NCBI RefSeq assembly: GCF_900302445.1
Contig: NZ_ONZF01000002.1
Location: 664,544-728,543 of the forward strand
Length of the DNA stretch: 64,000 nt
Direction of reading: 5' to 3'
Source of the DNA: Palleronia abyssalis
GTDB taxonomy: Bacteria > Pseudomonadota > Alphaproteobacteria > Rhodobacterales > Rhodobacteraceae
A program made the translations under genes and the position numbers. Numbering within the stretch: position 1 is the first letter of the stretch; every line of letters begins with the position of its first letter. This document shows positions 47,322 to 56,895 of the stretch, piece by piece. Under the pieces are notes generated by a model. The model did not search any database, was not told the origin of the DNA, and saw only the letters and a list, made by a program, of their open reading frames with translations.

Positions 47322-48728
47322 TCAAAGTCGATCCCCGATCAGGAACTCGGCGGCACGGTCCAGACGGATATGGGGCGGCCCCTCCCCGGTTTTGAGGGTG
47401 CCGCCCTGGGGCAGGAAAGTCATCGCGCCGTAATCCCCGTCCAACCAGGCTTCGGCCCCGCGGCGGCCTTCCGACAGCAGGGCCTGCGGATCCTCGGGCA
47501 GATCACCCGGCCAGAAGGCGGCGCGCTTGTCGCCGGGCAGTCGGCCGCGCACGACGTCCAGCTCGGTCCCTTCGTGGCGCACCGTGTCTTCGGTCGTGGC
47601 CCGCAGGCTGGCCAGCGCCATCGACGCGGTGCGCGCACCGGCGTAATCCGCGCGGCGGCGCGCGTCGTCGGTCAGCGCCTCCATGATGCGGGTCAGGCGG
47701 CCGTGCTGGGTGTGGTGGATGTGGTCGGCCTTGGTGGCGGCGAACAGGATCTTCTCGACCCGCTTGCCACGGAAGATCTCGGTCAGGAACGCGTTCCGGC
47801 CCGGGCGGAAGGCCTGCAGGATGTCGGTCATCGCCACGCGCAGATCGTCCACCGCCTGCGGCCCGGCATGGATCGCGCCCAGCGCGTCGACCAGCACCAC
47901 CTGCCGGTCGAGCTTGGCGAAATGGGCGCGGAAGAAGGGTTTGACGACCTCGCGCTTGTAGGCCTCGAACCGGCGCTCGAACTCCTGCGCCAGCGACTTG
48001 CGCGGCGCGTCCCCCGGCGGCAGCGGGGCGAAGGTCAGGGCGGGGGATCCGGCCATCTCTCCCGGCAGCAGGAACCGCCCCGGCGAACAGTCCGAGTACC
48101 CCTCCTCCTTCGCTTGCGCGAGATAAGCAGTCCACAAGCCGGCCAAGCGTTGCGCTTCGGGGTCGGCGAACGGGGCGGCGGGGTCGATGGCCGCAAGAGC
48201 GTCGGTATAGGCGGCCCCCGCGCGGCGCTGGGCGGCGCGGGTCAGCGCGCCCTCGGACCATTCGGCGAAGGATTTCTCCAAAAGGCCCAGGTCCAGCAGC
48301 CATTCGCCGGGATAGTCCACGATGTCGAGGTGCAAGGTCCGCGGCCCCCGGAACCCCGAGAGGATCCCGTTCGGTTGGACCTTCAGCGACAGGCGCAGCT
48401 CGCTGATCGCGCGGGTGCTCTCGGGCCAGCGCGGATCAGCCCCGGTCATGGCGTCCAGGTGCGTCTCGTAATCGAAGCGGGGCAGGGTGTCGTCGGGCTG
48501 GGGCTGCAGGTAGGTGGCGCGGATCGCCCCGTCCGCGGCGGCACGCAGGCCCCCCATGCGCCCGGGGTTCAGAAGGTTCGCGACAAGCGAGGTGATGAAG
48601 ACCGTCTTGCCCGCGCGGCTCAGCCCAGTGACGCCCAGGCGGATCGTGTTGCCGGCGAACCGGTCGGTCAGCGCCCGCGCCATCCCTTCGGCCCGCGTGG
48701 TCACGCTGTCGAACGCCTCGCCGATCAT
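47322..48728 (-). CDS. ycjX: YcjX family P-loop protein
   Basis: A 468-residue predicted GTPase/ATPase. Walker A is GLSRAGKT (35-42), and the second motif is DIVDYPGEWLLDLGLLEKSF. Family-specific blocks such as VLVDALGAIHAGPQAVDDL and FAATKADHIHHTQHGRL (TKAD as specificity loop) occur in the C-terminal half. The E. coli homologue is a phage-shock/heat-shock associated protein of unknown function. It pairs with ycjF downstream. Confidence 0.92.
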   Translation of the reverse strand: MIGEAFDSVTTRAEGMARALTDRFAGNTIRLGVTGLSRAGKTVFITSLVANLLNPGRMGGLRAAADGAIRATYLQPQPDDTLPRFDYETHLDAMTGADPRWPESTRAISELRLSLKVQPNGILSGFRGPRTLHLDIVDYPGEWLLDLGLLEKSFAEWSEGALTRAAQRRAGAAYTDALAAIDPAAPFADPEAQRLAGLWTAYLAQAKEEGYSDCSPGRFLLPGEMAGSPALTFAPLPPGDAPRKSLAQEFERRFEAYKREVVKPFFRAHFAKLDRQVVLVDALGAIHAGPQAVDDLRVAMTDILQAFRPGRNAFLTEIFRGKRVEKILFAATKADHIHHTQHGRLTRIMEALTDDARRRADYAGARTASMALASLRATTEDTVRHEGTELDVVRGRLPGDKRAAFWPGDLPEDPQALLSEGRRGAEAWLDGDYGAMTFLPQGGTLKTGEGPPHIRLDRAAEFLIGDRL

Positions 48729-48797
48729 GGTCTGTCCCTTCCCGTCCCGTCGCCCCCAGATAGGGATCGGGCGTCGCGGGCGCCAGTGGTGCCGCGG

Positions 48798-49574
48798 CTA
48801 TTGGCAGATGCGGTAGCCGCCGTTGCGCTGTTTCACGTCGAGATGCAGGTGATCGGCATGAGCCGCGTCCGTGCCCGGACCCAGCACCGTGGTGAAGTCG
48901 AGACAGGCGCCGCCGCGGACCGCGCGCTGGAACGCCTCTTCGATGGTGCCGGCATCGGCGCGCGGTTCGATGGCCAAAGTGCTGTCATCCTCGAACCGGA
49001 AGCCCATGATGTCGATGGCATTGCCAAAGGCGTGTTCGCTGACCTTGCCGGACGCGACCCCGCCGCGGTTGCGGCAGACATAGGTCGAGCCATGATTGAT
49101 GGCCGTAAGCGGGGACAGCACACCGGTGCGACGCGAAGCGGGAACGACCGTTCCATCGACCCACGACGCCAGCGCGTGGGCCGTTTCGCAGCGCATGACC
49201 GCTTCGGGGCGAAGGGTGACGCCGGGCAGGATCTGGGTGACCTCGATCGGATTGGCGATGCCGCAATCGGGCAGCCGGCCAGTCATGCTGTCGCGTTCCT
49301 CAAACCGGGTGCCGTAGTCGCGCAAGACGGCAAGGCAGGTGTCGTAGGCATCGGGCGTTTCGCGCAGGGTCTGCCATTGGGGCGGTGTATCGGCAGCTTC
49401 GGCCACTTGGGGCACTTCGTCCGGAGCTTCGGGGGCAATCTCGGACGCGCGATCCTCGGGATCTGGGCGGGCCTGTGGTGCGGCGCTGGTGTCCGGCGCG
49501 GCCTCGGGGATCGGAGTCTCCTGCGCCTGCGCCGCGGACGCCAAAAGAATTAGGCAGGCCGCGCGCAGGATCAT
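48798..49574 (-). CDS. Extensin-like domain protein (putative peptidoglycan endopeptidase)
   Basis: A 258-residue secreted protein with signal peptide (about 1-18, SAAQA-QE) and a Pro/Glu/Ala linker (19-65). A C-terminal extensin-like domain (pfam06904) follows, with SEHAFGNAIDIMGFRFED and HADHLHLDVKQRNGGYRICQ. The His/Asp residues in SEHAFGNAID and DHLHLD match the zinc sites of MepA/D-Ala-D-Ala-type peptidases. The ATG overlaps the stop of the L,D-transpeptidase by 4 bp, arguing for a joint role in wall remodelling. Confidence 0.9.
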   Translation of the reverse strand: MILRAACLILLASAAQAQETPIPEAAPDTSAAPQARPDPEDRASEIAPEAPDEVPQVAEAADTPPQWQTLRETPDAYDTCLAVLRDYGTRFEERDSMTGRLPDCGIANPIEVTQILPGVTLRPEAVMRCETAHALASWVDGTVVPASRRTGVLSPLTAINHGSTYVCRNRGGVASGKVSEHAFGNAIDIMGFRFEDDSTLAIEPRADAGTIEEAFQRAVRGGACLDFTTVLGPGTDAAHADHLHLDVKQRNGGYRICQ

Positions 49575-50533
49575 TCCAGGAACTCCACGGTGACGCCCTG
49601 CGACACCAGATGCGCCAGCTCGGTCGCGTCCCAGTTGGTCATGCGCACGCAGCCGTGGCTGGCCGCGGTGAACAGCTCGGACGGGTGCGCCCAGCCGTGC
49701 AAGCCGTAGGTTTCCTTCGACAGGTCGATCCAAACCCGGCCCACGGGGTTGTTGGGGCCGGGCGGCAGAACCAGCACCTCGTCATTGTCGCCCTGCTGGA
49801 AGTTCCGGTCCGGGCGGTAGGTATATGTCGGTTCGATCGCGACGGCGGTGACCTGATGCGTGCCCGATGGCGACGGCACCTGGGCGGACCCGACGGTCAC
49901 GGGGTAGTCGACCACGATGGTGCCGTCCGCATTCAGGCCGGTCACGCGCTGGTTCGGTTTGTCCACTTCGATACGCGCGACCGTGGTATCGACATCCTGG
50001 CCGGGGTCCACGACGGTGATCGTGCGGCCCGGATCGAACGTCCCGCCACCGTTCAGGGCGATCACGAAATCTTCGGCCATGTGGAAGCGCTCGGCCAGTT
50101 TCTCGGTCACGCGCAAATAGGCAAGCCGGTCCATCTCGGCGCGTTCGGCGTAATCCTCGGGGATGGCATCGACCAGGCCCGAGGCGTCCTCCTCGGTGAT
50201 GGTATAGCTTTGCGCGATGGGTTCGGCCTCGGGGCCGCCCATTTCCTGCCATGCCTCTTCGTCCAGCACGCCGTCGACGGGAAGGTCGTGGCGACGCTCG
50301 AACGCTTTCAGCGCGGTCGTGGACATGCCGCCCTTCCAACCGTCGATCACCCCGGGCGAGGTCCCGGCCCGGTCGAGCAGGGTCTGCACCTTAACGGTTA
50401 ACGCGCTTTGCCCGTCGGGCAGGTCGCCGCCGTCGAACGTGGCCGCATCCATCGCTCCGGCATCGAAGGGCACGGATTGCGCAAGGGCGGGTCCCGGCAG
50501 CAGGGCGAGGCAAAGAAGGCGGGCGAAAGTCAT
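49571..50533 (-). CDS. L,D-transpeptidase with peptidoglycan-binding domain
   Basis: A 320-residue secreted enzyme with signal peptide (about 1-18, GPALA-QS). An N-terminal PG_binding_1-like domain (about 45-95) contains TVKVQTLLDRAG and LPVDGVLDEEAWQEM. A C-terminal YkuD domain carries the catalytic block ASHGCVRMTNW. The ATG at 50533 has AAAAGG at suitable spacing; an ATG 9 bp upstream is too close to it. It overlaps the extensin-like gene by 4 bp. Confidence 0.92.
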   Translation of the reverse strand: MTFARLLCLALLPGPALAQSVPFDAGAMDAATFDGGDLPDGQSALTVKVQTLLDRAGTSPGVIDGWKGGMSTTALKAFERRHDLPVDGVLDEEAWQEMGGPEAEPIAQSYTITEEDASGLVDAIPEDYAERAEMDRLAYLRVTEKLAERFHMAEDFVIALNGGGTFDPGRTITVVDPGQDVDTTVARIEVDKPNQRVTGLNADGTIVVDYPVTVGSAQVPSPSGTHQVTAVAIEPTYTYRPDRNFQQGDNDEVLVLPPGPNNPVGRVWIDLSKETYGLHGWAHPSELFTAASHGCVRMTNWDATELAHLVSQGVTVEFLE

Positions 50534-50589
50534 GGCGGTCATCCTTTTGTCTTATGGGACAACGCGCCACATCCGGGGTCGGTTCGCCT

Positions 50590-51363
50590 TTAGTCTGGCT
50601 CGAAAGGGTCTACGGGATAGACGACATGGGTCAGGTACAGCCCCTCGGGCGGGGCGACGGGGCCGCAGGCGGCGCGGTCGCGGGCGTGAAGGGCGGCGCT
50701 TACGTCGTCGGGGGACCACGCGCCGCGGCCCACCCGTTCCAGCGTGCCGACGAAGCTGCGCACCTGGTTGTGCAGGAAGGACCGGGCGGCAACGTGGAAG
50801 CGGTATTCGGTGCCGCCGGGGACGGGGTGGGTTTCCACGTCCAGCCGGTCCAGCGTCTTGACGGGCGAGGCCGCCTGGCATTGGACCGACCGGAAGGTGG
50901 TGAAGTCGTGATGTCCGATCAGCCGGTCGGCGGCGGCCTGCATCGCGACCGCGTCCAGATCGTGACGCACCCACCAGACTTGTCCGCGCATGTGAACGGG
51001 TGGCGCACGGCGCGATAGTACCCGGAACAAATAGCGTCGCCCGGTGGCCGAGAAGCGGGCGTGCCAGTCGTCCGGCACGGCGGCGCAGGCGGTGATCGCG
51101 ACCGGGGCGGGCTTGAGGTGGAAGTTCAGCGCCTCGGACAGGCGGAAGGGGTTCCAGTCCTTCGACAGGTCGGCATGGGCGACCTGTCCCGTGGCGTGGA
51201 CGCCCGCATCGGTACGCCCTGCGCCGGCGATGGTATGGGGGCCCGGCTCTAGCCGGGACAGCGCATCTTCGACCGCACCCTGGGCGGAGGGTTGGTCGGC
51301 CTGCCGCTGCCAGCCGGAGAAGGGCTGGCCGTCATATTCGATGCGGAAGGCGAAGCGGGGCAT
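50590..51363 (-). CDS. truA: tRNA pseudouridine(38-40) synthase TruA
   Basis: A 257-residue pseudouridine synthase acting on the anticodon arm of tRNAs. The catalytic Asp52 lies in [20 protein letters not shown] near the N-terminus and [20 protein letters not shown] are further family motifs. It follows the MATE gene by 9 bp on the same strand, so cotranscription is likely. Confidence 0.95.
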   Translation of the reverse strand: MPRFAFRIEYDGQPFSGWQRQADQPSAQGAVEDALSRLEPGPHTIAGAGRTDAGVHATGQVAHADLSKDWNPFRLSEALNFHLKPAPVAITACAAVPDDWHARFSATGRRYLFRVLSRRAPPVHMRGQVWWVRHDLDAVAMQAAADRLIGHHDFTTFRSVQCQAASPVKTLDRLDVETHPVPGGTEYRFHVAARSFLHNQVRSFVGTLERVGRGAWSPDDVSAALHARDRAACGPVAPPEGLYLTHVVYPVDPFEPD

Positions 51364-51372
51364 GGGCGCGGG

Positions 51373-52725
51373 TTATCCCGCGGCGTGGGAGGCGACAAGG
51401 CGGGTTCGGCGCCAGAAGCGCGTCTGCAAGGCGACCGCGGCCAGCGACAGCCCCGCGGCCATGCCCAGCCAGATACCCACGCCCCCGCCACCCAGGACGA
51501 ACCCGAACACCCAAGCCAGTGGCACGCCGACGCCCCAATAGGCGAAACCGGCCCAGATCATGGGAACGCGCGTGTCCTGAAGCCCGCGCAGCAGGCCCAT
51601 GGCCATGACCTGCGCGGCATCGACAAGTTGAAAGATCGCGGCAGCCACCAGAAGCCCCCGGCCCAGCGCGATGACTGCGGCGCGGCTCTCCTCCTCCTGC
51701 CCCAGGAAAAGCTCGATCAGCGGCTCGGGGATCAGGGCCAGCGCTGCGGCGGTGGGCAGCGCGATGCAGGCCGACAGCATCAATGCCGCGGCCGCCCCCT
51801 TGCGCAGCCCTTGCGGATCGTCGCGCCCCACCGCGTTGCCCGCCCGGATCGTCGCCGCCTGGCTGAGCCCGACATGCGCCATGAAGATGACCGAGATGAC
51901 CTGCATCGCGATGCCATGCGCCGCCAGCGGCACGGGGCCGAGCCACCCCATCATCACCGCCGAGGCCGAGAACAGCCCCGCCTCGGCCAGGGTCGCGGTC
52001 CCGATGGGCCAGCCCAGGCGGAAGACGCGGGCCAGCGCGCCGGGGTCGGGCTTCCAGATGCGCTGGAAGATCGCATGCTCGGGCGTTGCCAGCGCGGCGT
52101 GCACGGCCAGCGCGGCGAACGCGACGGAGGTCGAGACGACCGAGCCTATGGCGGCGCCGGTGACGCCCAGTTCCGGCGCGCCCCAGGCGCCGAAGATCAG
52201 GGCGTAATTCACCAGACCGTTCAGCACCAGCGCGCCGCACATCGCCCAGAACTGCGCCCGCGCGCGACCGAGCCCCGAAAGATAGGCGCGGATGACCATA
52301 AGGCCGAGGGCCGGGAAGATCGCGAAGCCCTGCACAACGAGGTAACGTGCCGCGGTGTCCGACGTCGCCGGATCCTGGCCCAGTGCGTCGAATAGGGGGC
52401 GGGGAAACAGGAAAAGCGGCAGGACCAGCGCGCCGAACCCCGTCGACAGCCACAACGCCATGCGGGTGACGCGGCGGATTTCGGTGGTCTGTCCGCGCGC
52501 CTCGGCCTCGGCGACGATGGGGGTGACGGCCCAGCCGAAGCCCGCGCCGAACAAAAGCGCCAGCGCGAAGATCGAGGAGCCCAGCACCTGCCCCGCCAGC
52601 GCGCCGACGTCGTAGCGGCCGAGCATCACCGTGTCGGTCAGCTGGATCGCCATCTGCGCCATCAGGCTGCCGATCAGCGGCAGGCCCAGCGCCAGGATGC
52701 GGCGGATATGGGTGGCCCAGGTCAT
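51373..52725 (-). CDS. MATE family efflux transporter (NorM-like)
   Basis: A 450-residue NorM-type carrier with 12 helices. The N-terminal LGLPLIGSLMAQMAIQLTDTVMLG is a family hallmark (first helix and VDT-like motif). QVISVIFMAHVGLSQAATIR in the second half matches NorM helix 7-8 features. It exports cationic compounds by Na+ or H+ antiport. Divergent from the secreted Gly/Lys/Asn-rich protein gene across 207 bp. Confidence 0.9.
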   Translation of the reverse strand: MTWATHIRRILALGLPLIGSLMAQMAIQLTDTVMLGRYDVGALAGQVLGSSIFALALLFGAGFGWAVTPIVAEAEARGQTTEIRRVTRMALWLSTGFGALVLPLFLFPRPLFDALGQDPATSDTAARYLVVQGFAIFPALGLMVIRAYLSGLGRARAQFWAMCGALVLNGLVNYALIFGAWGAPELGVTGAAIGSVVSTSVAFAALAVHAALATPEHAIFQRIWKPDPGALARVFRLGWPIGTATLAEAGLFSASAVMMGWLGPVPLAAHGIAMQVISVIFMAHVGLSQAATIRAGNAVGRDDPQGLRKGAAAALMLSACIALPTAAALALIPEPLIELFLGQEEESRAAVIALGRGLLVAAAIFQLVDAAQVMAMGLLRGLQDTRVPMIWAGFAYWGVGVPLAWVFGFVLGGGGVGIWLGMAAGLSLAAVALQTRFWRRTRLVASHAAG

Positions 52726-52932
52726 GCCCGCGCCTTAGCTGCGGGAACTGCGCGGGGCAATGGGCGGGAAGGTGGGGGCGCTGAACGTATGCCGGGTCCG
52801 GAGTCCGGTCCGGGTGGGGGCGACACCGGGCGGACGCCGCCGCAGGGGGCATCGGCGGGATTTCTCCGACGCGTGGCGGGGCGGAACGCGGCGGGGAACG
52901 CGGGCGTTCTTGGCCCAGCAAAAGGGTTTGTC

Positions 52933-53961
52933 ATGTCGAAGTTACTTATCGGTGGCGCGCTGGCGCTCGCCCTGTCGTCCACCGCGCTGCACGCTGCACC
53001 GGTCCGGGGCCAAAGCGGCCCCGCCCATCTTGCACCGGCGCAGGGCGACCTGATCTGGCTTGCCAATAACGGCAAGGGCAACGGCGGCGGTGCGAAAAAG
53101 CAGAAGTCCGGCGGCAATCCCGGCAAGGGCAAGCCCGACAGGGGGAAGGCCGGCACGGGGAAAGGAAACGGCAATCCGGGAAAGGCGAAAGGCCGGGCCG
53201 AGGCCGGGAACGGCAAACCCGCGCATGCGGGCGGACCGAAGGGCAACGGGACTGGCAACGCCGACCGCGGCCGCGGCCCTAAGACCGGCGAGGCACGCGC
53301 CGCGGCGGTCGACCGGATTACCACGACCCCCGCGCCCGAGGGGCGCGACATGCTGCGTGTGCTCGGGGCGTCGGGCCTGTCCCTGCTGACCCCGGGGCTG
53401 TCCGCGGCCGAGGCGCCCGCCGAAGAGCTGATCACCTACAGCAACTGCCCGCCGGGTCTGGCCAAGAAGGACCCGCCCTGTGTCCCGCCCGGGCTGGCCA
53501 AGAAGGGTGTGACATACGACGAATGGGCGTCCTACGACCGGGACCGGTACGACGAGATCTGGGTCGAGCGCCGCGACGAGTGGCTGGACCTCGAACGTGA
53601 CGCGGATTCCGATGCCGAGCTTTTGCTGAGCTCGGACGAGATCGCCCGCCTTTTCGACCTGGACCGCGCGCCGGAGGGGCAGCGCTATGCGTTGATCGAC
53701 GGCCTGCCCGTCCTTCTGGGCGAAGAGGATTATGCGGCGCTGCGCCTTGTGAACAGCCTGGCGCGGCTCCCCGACGACATGGCCCAGACCCGGATCGCGC
53801 CGACGGCCGCCCTGACGCAAAACGAGCTGATCAGGCTTTACGGTCTTCCGCCCCTGGCCGAAGGTCAGAACTACAGCGTGCTGAACGGCGAGCTGCTGCA
53901 GCTGAGCGACGCGAATTACGAGATCCTGCAACTGATCCGGATCGCGCGCGCGGTGCTGTAG
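52933..53961 (+). CDS. Secreted Gly/Lys/Asn-rich protein with duplicated C-terminal module
   Basis: A 342-residue exported protein. Signal peptide (about 1-21, ALHA-AP). A low-complexity zone (about 46-120) is rich in GKGNG/GNPGK-type repeats. A short CPPGLAKK motif is doubled (CPPGLAKKDPPCVPPGLAKK). The C-terminus has two tandem modules that align with each other: residues about 233-278 (EIARLF...EGQRYALIDGLPV...LRLVNSLARL) and about 295-342 (ELIRLY...EGQNYSVLNGELL...LQLIRIARAVL). RcnB-like periplasmic proteins have similar modules, but no function is known here. Confidence 0.75.
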   Translation: MSKLLIGGALALALSSTALHAAPVRGQSGPAHLAPAQGDLIWLANNGKGNGGGAKKQKSGGNPGKGKPDRGKAGTGKGNGNPGKAKGRAEAGNGKPAHAGGPKGNGTGNADRGRGPKTGEARAAAVDRITTTPAPEGRDMLRVLGASGLSLLTPGLSAAEAPAEELITYSNCPPGLAKKDPPCVPPGLAKKGVTYDEWASYDRDRYDEIWVERRDEWLDLERDADSDAELLLSSDEIARLFDLDRAPEGQRYALIDGLPVLLGEEDYAALRLVNSLARLPDDMAQTRIAPTAALTQNELIRLYGLPPLAEGQNYSVLNGELLQLSDANYEILQLIRIARAVL

Positions 53962-53971
53962 AACCGCCTCG

Positions 53972-55213
53972 TCACCTTGGGGGGCAGGGGGCGCTGCCTG
54001 TGGACGCTACGCGTCCTCCCCCGGGGTACTCCTTCACGGGTGATTGGGTGGTGGAGCCGTTGTGAAGATGCGCTCCGCCTCCTGTGGTGTGGAGAGATGG
54101 CCCGGATATGCGGGACGTCAGGGCGTCGACGATAACCGATTCCCAGTGCTCCATGACCCGCGCCTCGGCGTAGTCGGCGGCACGAACGCGGGCGGAAGTG
54201 GCTAGGCGCGCGCGCAGGGCGGTGTCTTCGTGCAGACGGATCAAAGCGTCGGCCATGGCGTCCGGATCGTCCATTGCAACCAGCAGGCCATCGGTGCCGG
54301 AGGTGACGATCTCTGATGGGCCCCAATCGCACCGGGTGGAGACCACCGCGAAGCCTGCGGCCATGGCCTCGATCAACACATTGGGGAACCCTTCGAAGCG
54401 CGAGGACAGCACGAAGATACTAGGCCGGTTCGCCCAACCATGGGGAACCTTGGATCGGCCCGCGAAATGCGCCAGCTCTTGCAGGTTCAACGAGCGGGAC
54501 AGCCCAATCAATTGATCCCGCAGTTCGCCGACGCCGTAGAGCGTCAGCGGCATGGGGTGGCCGCGGTCGCGGGCGATCGCCAGCGCGCGCAGAAGCGTGT
54601 CGAAGCCTTTCTGGGCGGTCAGGCGGCCGACGGCCACGATCTGGTTCGTCGGGGCTTCGAAGGCAGCGGCATTGGGGTCGGGAACGGGGTTCGGGACGAT
54701 CACCGACCGGCGCATGGCCCAGCGGGGCAGGGCGTCGCGGGCGGCAGCGGTCTGCATCACGACACGGTCCGCTGTGGCCAGAGCGAACGGCATAGACCAG
54801 CGCCACAGAGGGTTCATCTTCTGGCGCTTGAAATTATTGCGCTCGGACGCAATCCGGCGAACTCCCAGGCCCGCGGTGGCCAGCGCGGTCTGCACGTTGA
54901 TCTTGGTCAGGCACGACAGGGCAAGGTCCCGGTCGCGCAGAACCATCCGAAGCCAGGCGATCCGCTGCCGGGTGCTGTTGGCGGCCGCGGCACCGCGCTC
55001 GGCTTCCATGCTGCGTAGGTGAACCGTGTCGGGCACCGGGTAGTAAGGGGCCTGCGGATCGCCGTGAATCGAGACCATGGTGATACCATAGCCCCGTCCG
55101 GCCAAATGAGCGGCCAGCCGGGCCAGCACCTTTTCGGTGCCCCCGCTGCCCAGCCCCGCCTGAACGAGGGCGACTTCGGGGCGGCGGCGCTCGGTGTCAT
55201 GGGGCACGGTCAT
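53972..55213 (-). CDS. GT4-family glycosyltransferase
   Basis: A 413-residue retaining glycosyltransferase with two Rossmann domains. The N-terminal loop is GLGSGGTEKVLARLAAHL. The C-terminal donor site has VAVGRLTAQKGFDTLLRA, followed by the EGFPNVLIEAMAAG (EX7E) motif and CDWGPSEIV. It transfers a sugar from a nucleotide donor during surface-polysaccharide assembly. After about residue 367 the tail is low-complexity and may be read past the original end. It lies 17 bp downstream of the pectate-lyase-like gene. Confidence 0.9.
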   Translation of the reverse strand: MTVPHDTERRRPEVALVQAGLGSGGTEKVLARLAAHLAGRGYGITMVSIHGDPQAPYYPVPDTVHLRSMEAERGAAAANSTRQRIAWLRMVLRDRDLALSCLTKINVQTALATAGLGVRRIASERNNFKRQKMNPLWRWSMPFALATADRVVMQTAAARDALPRWAMRRSVIVPNPVPDPNAAAFEAPTNQIVAVGRLTAQKGFDTLLRALAIARDRGHPMPLTLYGVGELRDQLIGLSRSLNLQELAHFAGRSKVPHGWANRPSIFVLSSRFEGFPNVLIEAMAAGFAVVSTRCDWGPSEIVTSGTDGLLVAMDDPDAMADALIRLHEDTALRARLATSARVRAADYAEARVMEHWESVIVDALTSRISGPSLHTTGGGAHLHNGSTTQSPVKEYPGGGRVASTGSAPCPPR

Positions 55214-55229
55214 GGGGGCGTCCCGTTGC

Positions 55230-56678
55230 TCAGCGCAGCGCTGGCAGATCGCCTGCCAGCATCGAAAGGTAGGATTCGATGAAGGGCAGACCTGTCGTGG
55301 GGTCGTTTGCCCAGGGATCGTCGGGCGTATCGATCGAGAGGCCCGGGTGCGCGGCCTCCCACGCGTCGGGCAGGCCGTCGCCGTCGGAATCGGGGTCGGG
55401 GGCGGCGGTGGGCAGGGCGGGCCAGCCGCCCACCTGCGACACCTGGTCGATGACCTTGCCGGTGCAGTCGCGCAGATCGTCCAGCGCGCGGATGTCGAGC
55501 GTGTCGCGGTGAAGATGATCCCCCGCCATGGGCACCACCGCGCGCACCACGTCGGCGGCGGGCAGAATCGGCAGACCCTGTGACAGGGGCACGCTGGGGT
55601 CGCGTTTGGACCTTGCCGTGGGGCCCAGCACGCGAACGCCCGGATCGGTGAAGCAAGGCCCGCCATACGAGAGATTGCCGGGTGCCCGCAGCGCCAGCGG
55701 TTCGGAGCCGAGCATGAAGACCTCGACCGCGGGCGGCGGGTCGGCCTTGGTGCTGGGGCCGGGAAGGGCCACGTTGAAGAGATGGGCGATGCGCGTGTCG
55801 CCCATCAGGTTGTAATATTCGCCGAACTGGCTGATCGGATTGTAGAAGACATTGTTTACCACCTCGACAGGCCCCACGGCCGAGGCCTTCACGTCCGGCA
55901 TCCGGTCGCGGTGATGGACGAACAGGTTGCGCCACAGGGTGATGCGTCCGCAGCCCGTGGCCGTGGCGTCAAAGGAGCACACCAGGGCGCCCTTGGAATG
56001 CCGACCCTTGGGATGGCTGGAGCGATCGAGCGAAAAACTCAGCAGGCTGCGCGCCAGCGTGATGTCAGCGGTAAGACCACGACTGGCATGGATGTTGAAT
56101 GTCTCGTCCGTGGCGAAGGACAGCGACATGTGATCGAGATACACGCGCTGCGAATTTTCCACCGTGACGGCGTCGACATTGGCATTGGGCGTGTCGGTGG
56201 GGCCGGGACGAACCTTGAGGAAACGCACCAGAACATCCTGTGCGTTCTTGATGACCAACGGCGTGGCGCCTTGGCCGTCCAGCCGAATCTGCAAGCCATC
56301 ACCGGGAGCGGTCTGGCCTGCGATATAGACGTTCGAGCGTACCCTGATAGGGCGGTCCAGGACCACGGTTCCACCCACCCGAACTAGGCAGACGCGCGGC
56401 CCGGTGGCCTCGGCGCAGGCCCGGAAGGAGCCGGGGCCTTCGGGTGCGGTATTGATCACCGACAGGACCCGCCCGCCGCGCCAGCCATCTGCCCCCTTGC
56501 CGTAGCCCACCGCGCCGGGAAAGGCCTGCGCCAACGCCGTCACGGGGATCGCGGAGACCAGCAGCACCGCCGCCGCGATCCGTTTCGACGATGGCAGCGG
56601 CAATCTAAACGGCCACGATCGGTCGGTGCCCGCCACGTCCCGCGCAGAGGAAGGGCGCAAGCTGATCGGTCTGGTCAT
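55230..56678 (-). CDS. Secreted pectate-lyase-like (PL1 family) beta-helix protein
   Basis: A 482-residue protein with a long n-region signal sequence (core RIAAAVLLVSAIPVTALAQA, about 33-52). A right-handed beta-helix follows, starting FPGAVGYGKGADGWRGGR, with YIAGQTAPGDG, a core RFLKVRPGP block, DAVTVENSQRVYLDHMSLSF and VVNNVFYNP, as in pectate lyase L/PL1-type enzymes. The C-terminus has a Ca2+-type DPDSDGDGLPDAWE repeat. It probably cleaves acidic polysaccharide in the periplasm or outside, perhaps processing the local polymer. Catalytic residues are not certain. Confidence 0.85.
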   Translation of the reverse strand: MTRPISLRPSSARDVAGTDRSWPFRLPLPSSKRIAAAVLLVSAIPVTALAQAFPGAVGYGKGADGWRGGRVLSVINTAPEGPGSFRACAEATGPRVCLVRVGGTVVLDRPIRVRSNVYIAGQTAPGDGLQIRLDGQGATPLVIKNAQDVLVRFLKVRPGPTDTPNANVDAVTVENSQRVYLDHMSLSFATDETFNIHASRGLTADITLARSLLSFSLDRSSHPKGRHSKGALVCSFDATATGCGRITLWRNLFVHHRDRMPDVKASAVGPVEVVNNVFYNPISQFGEYYNLMGDTRIAHLFNVALPGPSTKADPPPAVEVFMLGSEPLALRAPGNLSYGGPCFTDPGVRVLGPTARSKRDPSVPLSQGLPILPAADVVRAVVPMAGDHLHRDTLDIRALDDLRDCTGKVIDQVSQVGGWPALPTAAPDPDSDGDGLPDAWEAAHPGLSIDTPDDPWANDPTTGLPFIESYLSMLAGDLPALR

Positions 56679-56895
56679 GGGCCTGAACTCCGCTCTGCCT
56701 GTTGGGTCTGGACCATGCTATACTCGGCGTGTGCGCGACTGAATTAGCCGAAGGAGGTATCAGGCTGCGCATTCGGAGGATGGAAGGTGCGCCTCCAGTG
56801 CCACGGCTGCGATATCTTGTTTCCGGGCAGGCGCCGTTTCTTCAGGCGCATACCTTCGCGTTCTAGGCGATGTCCTTCGCGGCCCCCGTGTCGCA

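Noticed and set aside
46596..49553. 985-codon open frame on the plus strand
   Set aside because: It runs antisense to ycjF, ycjX and the extensin-like gene, all of which have clear motifs. Its composition is that of a mirror frame.
56679..56895. Small plus- or minus-strand gene between the lyase and HAD genes
   Set aside because: A TATACT box with TGC before it and an AAGGAGG string occur, but the frames after them are 26-40 codons and match nothing. The gap is only 217 bp.
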